Below, piece after piece: positions 18,595-24,783 of a DNA stretch of 64,000 bases. Source of the stretch: an uncultured Bacteroides sp. (GTDB lineage Bacteria > Bacteroidota > Bacteroidia > Bacteroidales > Bacteroidaceae). Positions within the stretch are counted from its first letter, which is position 1, and every line of letters starts with the position of its first letter. A model generated the notes under the pieces. That model saw only the letters and a program-made list of their open reading frames with translations. It was not told the origin of the DNA and did not search any database. A program made the position numbers and the translations under genes. The stretch spans positions 1-64,000 of the forward strand of contig USPQ01000005.1 of assembly GCA_900556625.1 (NCBI GenBank), read 5' to 3'.

Positions 18595-18602
18595 TACCTT
18601 TG
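18595..18602 (+). promoter_or_regulatory. -7 promoter box for the DUF4373 gene
   Basis: TACCTTTG matches TAnnTTTG and lies 68 bp before the ATG at 18670. On the opposite strand, facing the Lys-rich gene, a weaker AACCTTTG is present near 18528-18535. Confidence 0.55.
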
Positions 18603-18669
18603 CGCTCACTGAGTTAGCTCGTCCGAAAAGGATGATTTTCGTGAATAATTTATTAAAATAGAAAGAATA

Positions 18670-19863
18670 ATGAAGAAGGATCAGTATTTTAATCTGGAAG
18701 TAAATCTGCTGAATGACGATAATATCGCCGGTATGATGTCGGAACTGGATGCGGCGGAAGCGCTCGGCATTTATGTGATGTTGCTGTTGCACCTGCGCAC
18801 GAAAGATAATTATGAGGCGTCGTGCACTCCGCTTCTGTTGAGGGCGTTCGCGCGGCGGCATGACCTTGAGTTGGATATGCTGGAAAAGGTGCTCCATGAT
18901 TATAATCTTTTTGAGGTGGACGAGGAGCGGCAGACGTTCCGGGCTCCGTATCTCGACCGGGTGATGCAAAGGCTTGAGGAAAAGTGGAGAATGGATACCG
19001 AAAACGGTAAAAAAGGAGGGCGCCCGAAGAAGCGTGCGAAATGCGCTGAAACGCCCGCCACCAAAGGGCGAAAACCCAACGAAACCCAAGAGAGGAGAGA
19101 AGAGGAGAAGATAGGTATTACTCCTGTTGTAAACAACAGCAGCAATACCCTCGCGGGAGGAGCTGCTGACGCTGCTACGGTTGTGGCGGAGATTCCTGCT
19201 GCGGGGGCTACGGGGAATTCGGAGAGTTCGAGAACTTCGGGGAGTTCGAGAACTTCGGGGAGTTCGGGGAGTTCGGAGAGTTCGAGAACTTCGAGGACTT
19301 CGGAGATGACGGTTATTCCGGAAACGGAGGAGAAGATTTCTGCTTCGGGGACTTCGGAAACTTCGGAAGTCCGAACTGCTTCTTCCGTTCCTGTTGGAAG
19401 GGGAATGAGGATTCGGGCGGTGGATGAGGAGGGGCAGCAACCGTTGCAGCCGGTGCTGTCTTGGGAAACGCTGGTAGACCGGCTTGCCGACTCACGCTTG
19501 TATATGGAGCTGGCGGGGCAGCGTTCCGGTCTGGGACGGCTTTTTATCGACCATCAGCAGCAGATTATCGGTCTGTTCAAAAAGCATATCCTTCTCTACG
19601 GAAAGGAGAGCGGCTTGCTCTTTTTTGAGGACGTGAAACGCTATTTTTCCAATTATATCGCTGCCGGATCGCCTACTTGCCGTATGCTGCGCGAAGAGTT
19701 GATGCGGGAAATCAAGGAGCGGGAGAGCAGGGATGTGAGCCGTTTTGAAAGTGTTGTGGATGGAAAACGGATGTATCTGGGACGTCTTATTCCCGACAGC
19801 GCACCGCCAAGACCCGACAACTCGGCGGTGTGGGATGATGCGCACAAAAGATGGGGGCATTAG
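18670..19863 (+). CDS. DUF4373 (Lin1244/Lin1753-like) protein with AT-hook-like motif and Ser-rich repeats
   Basis: 397 residues. Residues 1-110 match the Lin1244/Lin1753-like N-terminal domain (YFNLEVNLLNDDNIAGMM, then EALGIYVMLLLHLR), a winged-helix-like domain found in phage replication-initiation-type proteins and in Bacteroides genes near capsule loci. A basic GGRPKKRAK segment (about 116-124) looks like an AT hook. Residues ~184-211 are a Ser/Thr/Arg/Gly/Glu repeat encoded by nine 9-bp units. The C-terminal ~140 residues form a second folded region. It precedes the primase-helicase gene on the same strand, so a DNA-replication or DNA-binding role is likely but unproven. Confidence 0.8.
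   Translation: MKKDQYFNLEVNLLNDDNIAGMMSELDAAEALGIYVMLLLHLRTKDNYEASCTPLLLRAFARRHDLELDMLEKVLHDYNLFEVDEERQTFRAPYLDRVMQRLEEKWRMDTENGKKGGRPKKRAKCAETPATKGRKPNETQERREEEKIGITPVVNNSSNTLAGGAADAATVVAEIPAAGATGNSESSRTSGSSRTSGSSGSSESSRTSRTSEMTVIPETEEKISASGTSETSEVRTASSVPVGRGMRIRAVDEEGQQPLQPVLSWETLVDRLADSRLYMELAGQRSGLGRLFIDHQQQIIGLFKKHILLYGKESGLLFFEDVKRYFSNYIAAGSPTCRMLREELMREIKERESRDVSRFESVVDGKRMYLGRLIPDSAPPRPDNSAVWDDAHKRWGH
19222..19302 (+). repeat. Nine 9-bp tandem repeats inside the DUF4373 gene
   Basis: Nine contiguous 9-bp units ending in TTCG (variants GAGAGTTCG, AGAACTTCG, GGGAGTTCG, AGGACTTCG) run from 19222 to 19302. They encode the Ser/Thr-rich linker in frame. Further diverged units follow around 19347. 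Confidence 0.85.
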
Positions 19864-19972
19864 TTCATCCCACGTCTGAGTGCCGTTCACCCCATGCTTG
19901 AATGTCATTCATCCCACGCTTGAGCGTCATTCATCCCACGTCCGAAAGCGGTTCATCCCGTATTTGAAAGTA
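19863..19972 (+). repeat. Five 22-bp tandem repeats upstream of the primase-helicase
   Basis: Five head-to-tail units of exactly 22 bp start at 19863, 19885, 19907, 19929 and 19951; the consensus begins RTTCATCCCACG. Units 3 and 4 are the closest match and the last is the most diverged. They begin at the end of the DUF4373 gene and fill most of the gap before the primase-helicase start at 20061. Confidence 0.9.
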
Positions 19973-20060
19973 TCAATCTCTCCGTGTTCTACACGAAGCG
20001 TTTGTCTTCCTTTCCCTGTGTGTGGGAAATATAATTATTCATTTAAAAATAAAGCAAGTT

Positions 20061-21863
20061 ATGAGAAATTTTGCCAGTTACGATGTCGATGTCCGTCGGA
20101 GGACAAGCGGCGTAGTGAAAACTGTTTGTAATAAATGTCAGGCCACGCGCCACAACAAACGCGACCGTTCGCTGCGTGTCAACGTTGATACGGGGCATTG
20201 TCACTGTTATCATTGCGGGGCGGACTTTTACGTCCCCGACGAAGCGGAAGAGCGTGAGAAAGCCGAACAGCGTGCTGCCCGCCAGCGTCGTGCGGCAGCC
20301 GTTCCCCGTCATTTCCAGCGTCCGGTGTTCGATCCGGCACGGACTACGCTTTCCGAATCTGTAGAACGTTGGCTGGTGGAGACACGTTGCATCCCGCAGG
20401 GCGTCATCGCCGGACTGCGCATCACGGAACAGGAGGAATTCATGCCGCAATCCGGTCAGAAGGAGCGTTGCGTCTGCTTCAACTATTTCGAGGACGGACA
20501 ACTGGTCAACACGAAATTCCGTAGTGTGGACGCGAAGCATTTCAAGATGGTTCAGGGTGCCGAACTGATTCCCTACAACATCGACTCCGTGCTCGGACAG
20601 ACTTCCTGCATCATCCACGAAGGCGAACTGGATGCCGCCTCTTCCCTTGCCGCCGGATTCAAGAGCGTGATTTCCGTCCCTGCCGGAGCCAACTCGAACT
20701 TGTCCTGGCTCGACCGTTTCATGGAGACGCATTTCGAGGATTTGACGGAGGTTATCATTGCCGTCGATACCGATTCAGCCGGACTGCAACTGCGTGACGA
20801 ATTGATCAACCGTTTGGGTGCCGAGCGTTGCCGTGTGGTGGCGTACGGGCCCGGCTGCAAGGATGCGAACGAGCATCTGTGCAAATACGGGGTTGCCAGT
20901 CTGCGGGTAGCCATCGAGCAGGCGGCGGAGGTTCCGCTCGAAGGGGTGTTCACGGCCACCGACCTGCACAGCGACCTGCTTGCTCTTTTTGAGAATGGTT
21001 TCGGACCGGGCGCGGAAACCGGCTGGGAGGAAATGGACAAAATCTGCACTTACGAACGGGGGAGGCTTATCATCCTCACGGGAGTGCCGGGCGCGGGAAA
21101 ATCGGAGTGGCTCGATGAGCTGGTGTTGCGGCTTTGTTTGCGCCATCAGTGGAAGATCGCTTTTTTCAGTCCGGAGAATACGCCGATTGTCTATCACATC
21201 CGAAAGTTGGTGGAGAAGCTGACCGGACACCGTTTCCAGAAGGGGTGCGGCATTTCGGAAGGGCTGCTGATGCGGTCGGAGGAGTTTCTTACCGATAACG
21301 TGTCGCATATCTCTCTGAAGGGGAACGCCACGCCGGAGCGGGTGCTTGCGAAGGCGCACGAGCTGGTGGTGCGGCGGGGGTGCCGTATTCTGGTGATCGA
21401 CCCGCTCAACCGGCTTGACCACACTCCGCAGCCGGGACAGACGGAGACGCAGTATCTTTCCAATTTCCTGAATATGATTACGGAATTTGCGGTGCAGCAT
21501 AATTGCCTGGTGGTGCTTGTCGCCCATCCGCGCAAGATGAACCGTAACCCGGTGACGAACACTACTCCGCGCGTGGAGATGTATGATATCAACGGCTCTG
21601 CCGATTTCTTCAATAAGGCGGATTATGGTATTGTGGTGGAACGTGACAAGGGGGTGGGGGTGACCCGTGTGTATGTGGATAAGGTGAAGTTCAAACATCT
21701 CGGAATGGGTGGGATGGTGACTTTCGCGTATGATCCCGTGAGCGGGCGGTACCTGCCGTGCGTGGAATCGCATGATCCGGCTGTTCCCGTAGAACAGCGC
21801 GTCGGAGGTGTGACGTTCGACTCCAGTTGCTGGCTGCCGGATAAGGAGCTGTTTGAGTCGTAA
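20061..21863 (+). CDS. T7 gp4-like primase-helicase (zinc ribbon, Toprim, RecA/DnaB-type ATPase)
   Basis: 600 residues from the ATG at 20061; an in-frame GTG at 20022 gives 13 more residues without recognisable content. Residues 23-52 form a zinc ribbon (CNKC ... CHCYHCG). A Toprim domain carries the catalytic Glu/Asp in HEGELDAAS (about 186-194) and DTDSAG (236-241). The C-terminal ATPase has Walker A GVPGAGKSEW (341-350), Walker B ILVIDPLNRLD and a VVLVAHPRK motif, as in DnaB/gp4 helicases. All key residues are present, so it should be able to prime and unwind DNA. Such proteins normally serve phage or plasmid replication, yet no integrase, terminase or capsid gene is near. It follows a DUF4373 gene and five 22-bp repeats. 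Confidence 0.88.
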   Translation: MRNFASYDVDVRRRTSGVVKTVCNKCQATRHNKRDRSLRVNVDTGHCHCYHCGADFYVPDEAEEREKAEQRAARQRRAAAVPRHFQRPVFDPARTTLSESVERWLVETRCIPQGVIAGLRITEQEEFMPQSGQKERCVCFNYFEDGQLVNTKFRSVDAKHFKMVQGAELIPYNIDSVLGQTSCIIHEGELDAASSLAAGFKSVISVPAGANSNLSWLDRFMETHFEDLTEVIIAVDTDSAGLQLRDELINRLGAERCRVVAYGPGCKDANEHLCKYGVASLRVAIEQAAEVPLEGVFTATDLHSDLLALFENGFGPGAETGWEEMDKICTYERGRLIILTGVPGAGKSEWLDELVLRLCLRHQWKIAFFSPENTPIVYHIRKLVEKLTGHRFQKGCGISEGLLMRSEEFLTDNVSHISLKGNATPERVLAKAHELVVRRGCRILVIDPLNRLDHTPQPGQTETQYLSNFLNMITEFAVQHNCLVVLVAHPRKMNRNPVTNTTPRVEMYDINGSADFFNKADYGIVVERDKGVGVTRVYVDKVKFKHLGMGGMVTFAYDPVSGRYLPCVESHDPAVPVEQRVGGVTFDSSCWLPDKELFES

Positions 21864-21870
21864 GCGGCAC

Positions 21871-21918
21871 TCGTACTCAGGGTTCTTGCAGTAGTCGTAC
21901 TCAGGGTTCTTGCAGTAC
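21871..21918. repeat. 24-bp direct duplication at the 3' end of the DUF4248 gene
   Basis: Two adjacent near-identical copies (21871-21893 and 21895-21917, period 24 bp). The right copy contains the last codons and stop of the minus-strand DUF4248 gene; the left copy is a non-coding repeat just past the stop. Confidence 0.85.
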
Positions 21919-22158
21919 TTCTACGATTAGCCGTACTTGTGCGGGGGTATAGCTTCTGCTTCGGGGATTCATGCCGGTGGCGATGAGTCGTTCTTTCAGT
22001 CCCGGAGCGGCGGCTATCCATTTGTTGAAACGGTCTACCGCACTCTGTTGTTGTATGTCGGGGAGGTACAACATGGCAAGCTCCCCTTTTCCGTAGCTTC
22101 GGTATTCAAATGTTTTCTCTTTCTTTTCGTCATCGGTCGGCTCTGCATCTGTCTTCAT
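21901..22158 (-). CDS. DUF4248 family protein
   Basis: 85 residues matching the small DUF4248 proteins that recur beside Bacteroides polysaccharide loci. Seen: a charged N terminus, then FEYRSYGKGELAMLYLPD and the C-terminal SRSYTPAQVRLIVEVL, typical of the family; the fold hints at a short helical DNA-binding-like unit. It is the only minus-strand gene inside this block, opposite to the primase-helicase (38 bp from its stop). Function is not known. The 24-bp duplication at its stop codon is unusual. The ATG at 22158 is the only sensible start. Confidence 0.75.
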   Translation of the reverse strand: MKTDAEPTDDEKKEKTFEYRSYGKGELAMLYLPDIQQQSAVDRFNKWIAAAPGLKERLIATGMNPRSRSYTPAQVRLIVEVLQEP

Positions 22159-22296
22159 TTTCTGATTGTTTTTAGTCCGTATTTATAGAGTGTAAAGTTA
22201 CGCTTTTTTACCGGATTTGCCAAGCTGTTCAGGCTGTTTTTGGGGATGAGATAAAAAGAAAATGAAAGAAAATATAGGTTTTAGCTATTCTTTTCT

Positions 22297-22304
22297 TAAC
22301 TTTG
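22297..22304 (+). promoter_or_regulatory. -7 promoter box and ribosome-binding site of the MNT/HEPN pair
   Basis: TAACTTTG matches TAnnTTTG. A purine-rich GGAGGAAAA follows at about 22311, 8 bp before the ATG at 22327, an unusually good Shine-Dalgarno for Bacteroides. Confidence 0.6.
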
Positions 22305-22326
22305 TGGGAGAGGAGGAAAATAGCTT

Positions 22327-22635
22327 ATGAAACGTACAGATATTGTTCATCGTATTGCAGAGACAATGCATCGCATAGCGCCTACGGCACGTACCATACT
22401 TTATGGCTCGGAAGCTCGTGGGGAAGCCCGGCATGATTCTGATATAGACTTGCTTATCGTAGTGGATGAGAAGGAACTGACACCGGAAACCGAGCTTACT
22501 TTGCGCCGTCCTTTAAGCGAACTGGAAGCGCAAACGGGGGTAGCTATTAATACATTGGTCGTGTTGAAACGTGTATGGGAAAATATTACTACACCACTGA
22601 CACTTAACATTAATCGGGAAGGCATTGTGTTATGA
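22327..22635 (+). CDS. Minimal nucleotidyltransferase (MNT) domain protein, partner of HEPN protein
   Basis: 102 residues with the pol-beta-type motif GSEARGEARHDSDIDL (residues ~28-43) giving the GS and paired Asp residues. The expected third acidic residue is replaced by Asn in the strand VAINTLVVL, so metal binding may be incomplete. Known family: MntA-type antitoxins AMPylate or otherwise neutralise HEPN toxins. The gene overlaps the HEPN gene by 4 bp (ATGA), the usual sign of a two-gene module, and has its own promoter box. It sits in the cassette beside the HU and amidase genes. Confidence 0.85.
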   Translation: MKRTDIVHRIAETMHRIAPTARTILYGSEARGEARHDSDIDLLIVVDEKELTPETELTLRRPLSELEAQTGVAINTLVVLKRVWENITTPLTLNINREGIVL

Positions 22636-23048
22636 AAGAACAATTGGATGATGAAACCCGCACCGCTATGGTGGATTATCGTTTGGAACGGGCTAGGCAG
22701 ACGTTAGGAGAAGCGGATTTATTACGTACGGGAGACTATTTTAACGCAACGGTCAATCGGCTGTATTATGCTTGTTATTATGCCGCGTCTGCTCTGTTGT
22801 TGAACCGTCATATTGAGGCTAATACCCATAATGGAGTAAAAACACAACTTTCAATGCATTTTGTCCGGACGGGTTTGCTTGATTTGGAACATAGTACAAC
22901 TTTCGGTTTGCTTTTTGATAAACGCCATAGTAGCGACTATGGTGACTTTGCCTATTGTGACGCTGCTCTGGTGGATGTGCTTCGTCCGCGTGCGGAAGCA
23001 TTCATTAATGCTGTGGAGCAATTGGTAAGAAGTGAGCGCACAGCTTAA
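22632..23048 (+). CDS. HEPN domain protein (HepT-like) of an MNT/HEPN module
   Basis: 138 residues, all-helical. The HEPN signature is seen as ARQTLGEADLLRTGDYFNA and NRLYYACYYAASALLL, with a later RHSSDYGDF. Canonical RNase HEPN toxins carry R-x4-6-H; here the conserved Arg is followed by Asp-Tyr instead and no R-x4-6-H is visible, so RNase activity is doubtful. Genes like this pair with MNT nucleotidyltransferases in toxin-antitoxin or defence modules. Translationally coupled to the MNT gene. Confidence 0.83.
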   Translation: MKEQLDDETRTAMVDYRLERARQTLGEADLLRTGDYFNATVNRLYYACYYAASALLLNRHIEANTHNGVKTQLSMHFVRTGLLDLEHSTTFGLLFDKRHSSDYGDFAYCDAALVDVLRPRAEAFINAVEQLVRSERTA

Positions 23049-23070
23049 AAAAAACTGTTTTTTTGCTCTT

Positions 23071-23130
23071 ATTCCTTGTTATCCTTTCTTAATCCGTTCT
23101 AATCCCTCCTAGTCCGGTGTAATCCGTTAA
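23071..23130 (+). repeat. 10-bp-phased degenerate repeats upstream of the HU-family gene
   Basis: Successive 10-bp blocks (ATTCCTTGTT, ATCCTTTCTT, AATCCGTTCT, AATCCCTCCT, AGTCCGGTGT, AATCCGTTAA) repeat an (A)NTCC core once per helical turn. They lie just upstream of the HU-family promoter. Confidence 0.6.
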
Positions 23131-23148
23131 TCCGTCTTTCGGTTGTCG

Positions 23149-23156
23149 TACTTTTG
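23149..23156 (+). promoter_or_regulatory. -7 promoter box for the HU-family gene
   Basis: TACTTTTG matches TAnnTTTG, 53 bp before the ATG at 23210 and directly after the phased repeats. Confidence 0.6.
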
Positions 23157-23209
23157 TTGTACCAACAGAAAGGAAGAATGTCCTTCTTTTCGTAGAAACA
23201 ACAATTTTT

Positions 23210-23734
23210 ATGGCAACAGTTACAGTGGTGCGCTATAAGCGCAGAAAACGAATCAGCGATGCGGATTCGCCGATGGTATTTGCCCTCAAACCTAAGTCGG
23301 GGGAGTCAAAAATCTATTCAATAGAGGCGCTGGCGCGCGAAATCGAAACGATCGGTTCGCTTTCGGTGGAGGATGTGTCGCACGTCATGAAATCCTTTGT
23401 CCGCGCGATGAAGAAAGTCCTTGTGGCAGGCAATAAAGTGAAAGTGGAGGGGTTGGGAATCTTCTATACCACGCTGACCTGTCCCGGTGTGGAATTGGAG
23501 AAAGACTGCACCGTGAAAAGCATTACCCGTGTCAATCTTCGTTTCAAAGTCGACAATTCCCTCAGACTGGCAAACGACAGTACGGCCACTACTCGTGGCG
23601 GAGATAATAATATGGTGTTTGAGTTGCTCTCGGATAAAAAGAACGCTGCGGGAGGTGATGGCGGCAGTCCGGACGGTTCTGGCGGAGGAGAGGACGGAGA
23701 TAACAATGGGGAAGCTCCGGATCCGGCGGAGTAA
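23210..23734 (+). CDS. HU/IHF-family DNA-binding protein with Gly/Asp-rich tail
   Basis: 174 residues. Residues ~1-125 match the Bacteroides HU-like family (MATVTVVRYKRRKR start, IEALAREIETIGSLS, then VKVEGLGIFYTTL), which is longer than classical 90-residue HU. The last ~35 residues are Gly, Asp, Ser and Glu rich (GGDGGSPDGSGGGEDGD) and probably disordered. Genes of this type commonly neighbour DUF4248 and amidase genes near capsule loci. It likely bends or coats DNA, perhaps at the repeats in this cassette, but that is inference. It is followed by a 33-residue ORF and an amidase on the same strand. Confidence 0.85.
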   Translation: MATVTVVRYKRRKRISDADSPMVFALKPKSGESKIYSIEALAREIETIGSLSVEDVSHVMKSFVRAMKKVLVAGNKVKVEGLGIFYTTLTCPGVELEKDCTVKSITRVNLRFKVDNSLRLANDSTATTRGGDNNMVFELLSDKKNAAGGDGGSPDGSGGGEDGDNNGEAPDPAE

Positions 23735-23783
23735 TCCGGCGGGGATGTTCAGTGAGTAAATAATCAATTAAAAATGCAAAGCT

Positions 23784-23885
23784 ATGGTTGACAAAATCTT
23801 GGAAGTTGTATTGGAAGTGTTGTTTTTCTTTCGCAGAAAGAGAAAAGCTAAAAGAATGAAAGGACAGGTTGATGAGGAAGATTGA
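23784..23885 (+). CDS. 33-residue small protein overlapping the amidase start
   Basis: Short ORF encoding a hydrophobic stretch (ILEVVLEVLFFF, residues 5-16) followed by a basic segment (RRKRKAKR) and an acidic end. Its size and position between HU and amidase genes match the tiny smalltalk-type proteins found at this spot in other Bacteroides cassettes, although its sequence is not the usual one. It overlaps the amidase ATG (23872) by 14 bp, which suggests translational coupling. Composition fits a one-helix membrane peptide; a holin-like role beside an amidase is conceivable but unproven. Confidence 0.5.
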   Translation: MVDKILEVVLEVLFFFRRKRKAKRMKGQVDEED

Positions 23886-24330
23886 CCTGATTGTGATCCA
23901 ATGTTCCGCCACTAGGGCGGACAGGGATTTCACGGAAGACGACCTGGACGTGTGCCATCGCCGTCGTGGTTTCAACGGTGTGGGGTATCATTTTTATATC
24001 CGAAAAAATGGCGACATCAAGTCTACCCGTGAAATAGAACGTATCGGAGCTCACGTGCGTGGCTATAACGCCCGTTCGATTGGCATCTGTTATGAGGGTG
24101 GGCTGGATTGTCACGGTCGTCCCGCCGATACCCGTACCGAGTGGCAGATTCATTCCATGCGTGTGCTCGTTCTCGCGTTGCTGCGTGATTATCCCGGTTG
24201 CCGTATCTGCGGTCATCGTGACTTGAGCCCCGACCTGAACGGAAACGGGGAGATAGAGCCGGAAGAGTGGATTAAGGCGTGTCCGTGCTTTGAGGTGAAA
24301 GAATCCGACTTCTTCTCCGGTCAAGAGTAG
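23872..24330 (+). CDS. N-acetylmuramoyl-L-alanine amidase (T7 lysozyme-like) with altered zinc site
   Basis: 152 residues from the ATG at 23872 (a TTG one codon earlier is also open). The amidase_2/T7 lysozyme fold is clear: IVIQCSATRADRDF, GYHFYIRKNGDI with the active-site Tyr, RSIGICYEGG, CGHRDLSPD with a zinc His, and KACPCF with the catalytic Lys and zinc Cys. The first zinc ligand, normally His in V/I-H-C-S-A-T, is Gln10 here (codon CAA at 23899). The enzyme would cleave peptidoglycan between MurNAc and L-Ala; the substitution may weaken or abolish this. No signal peptide, so any delivery to the wall needs another route. A strong terminator follows. Confidence 0.85.
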   Translation: MRKIDLIVIQCSATRADRDFTEDDLDVCHRRRGFNGVGYHFYIRKNGDIKSTREIERIGAHVRGYNARSIGICYEGGLDCHGRPADTRTEWQIHSMRVLVLALLRDYPGCRICGHRDLSPDLNGNGEIEPEEWIKACPCFEVKESDFFSGQE

Positions 24331-24340
24331 AATGGAAAAC

Positions 24341-24388
24341 AAGACTTGCAACACTGGTAGCTGAATACCGGTGTTGCAAGTCTTTTTA
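24341..24388 (+). terminator. Rho-independent terminator after the amidase gene
   Basis: A 19-bp stem with one mismatch (arms 24341-24359 and 24367-24385) and a 7-base loop is followed by a T-run. It closes the HU-amidase transcript. Confidence 0.9.
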
Positions 24389-24459
24389 TATATTTTCTTT
24401 TTCAAATGAGGAAAAGTGGAATTTTATTTGTTACTTTGTTGATAGGAAATCTAATTTTG

Positions 24460-24783
24460 ATGAGGATGTTTTTCGACAATTATAAGCAACATACAGATGC
24501 GCAGATACGTCAGTCCCTATTTTGGGAGTATGATATGTCACGTTTTGATTGGGAGAAGATGCGTACGCTGGTCGTTCAGCGGGTGATTGAACGGGGGCGG
24601 AAAGATGATTTCTTTGCCATCTTAAATAGGTATGGAGTGGAAGGAGTAAAGGAAAGTATCAAGGAAATTCCGACAATGAACGCGAAAGACATTTCTTTTG
24701 TCTGTGCCGTGTTTGACTTAAAAAAGGAGGATTTAAAATGTTACACAAGGAAACTGTCTCACCCTCAACATTGGAACTCTTGA
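24460..24783 (+). CDS. DUF6922-like protein, probable partner of the AbiEii-like gene
   Basis: 107 residues from the chosen ATG at 24460; the frame opens at 24406. The core (SLFWEYDMSRFDW, then VVQRVIERGRKDDF, then NRYGVEGVKE, ending LSHPQHWNS) resembles the DUF6922 family that precedes AbiEii-type nucleotidyltransferase genes in Bacteroides. The upstream 18 codons read like a membrane helix, but they contain a promoter-like TTACTTTG at 24431-24438, so translation more likely begins at 24460 or 24466. It overlaps the next gene by 46 bp in another frame, suggesting a two-gene module in which this is the antitoxin-like member. AT-richer than the cassette genes before it. Confidence 0.68.
   Translation: MRMFFDNYKQHTDAQIRQSLFWEYDMSRFDWEKMRTLVVQRVIERGRKDDFFAILNRYGVEGVKESIKEIPTMNAKDISFVCAVFDLKKEDLKCYTRKLSHPQHWNS

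Noticed and set aside
18589..19440. 283-codon minus-strand frame opposite the DUF4373 gene, with Arg/Ser repeats
   Set aside because: The repetitive look comes from the 9-bp units read backwards; the plus frame has a recognised domain.
19863..19972. CRISPR array
   Set aside because: The 22-bp units are contiguous with no unique spacers and no cas genes are present.
20022..20060. GTG start for the primase-helicase
   Set aside because: The added 13 residues (GNIIIHLKIKQV-type) have no family match and the ATG at 20061 is better placed.
23046..23066. A-run/T-run hairpin after the HEPN gene as a terminator
   Set aside because: The stem is only A-T pairs and includes the homopolymer itself, so stability is too low to call.
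18006..24388. Complete integrated prophage
   Set aside because: No integrase, terminase, portal, capsid or tail gene and no flanking att-like direct repeats could be seen.
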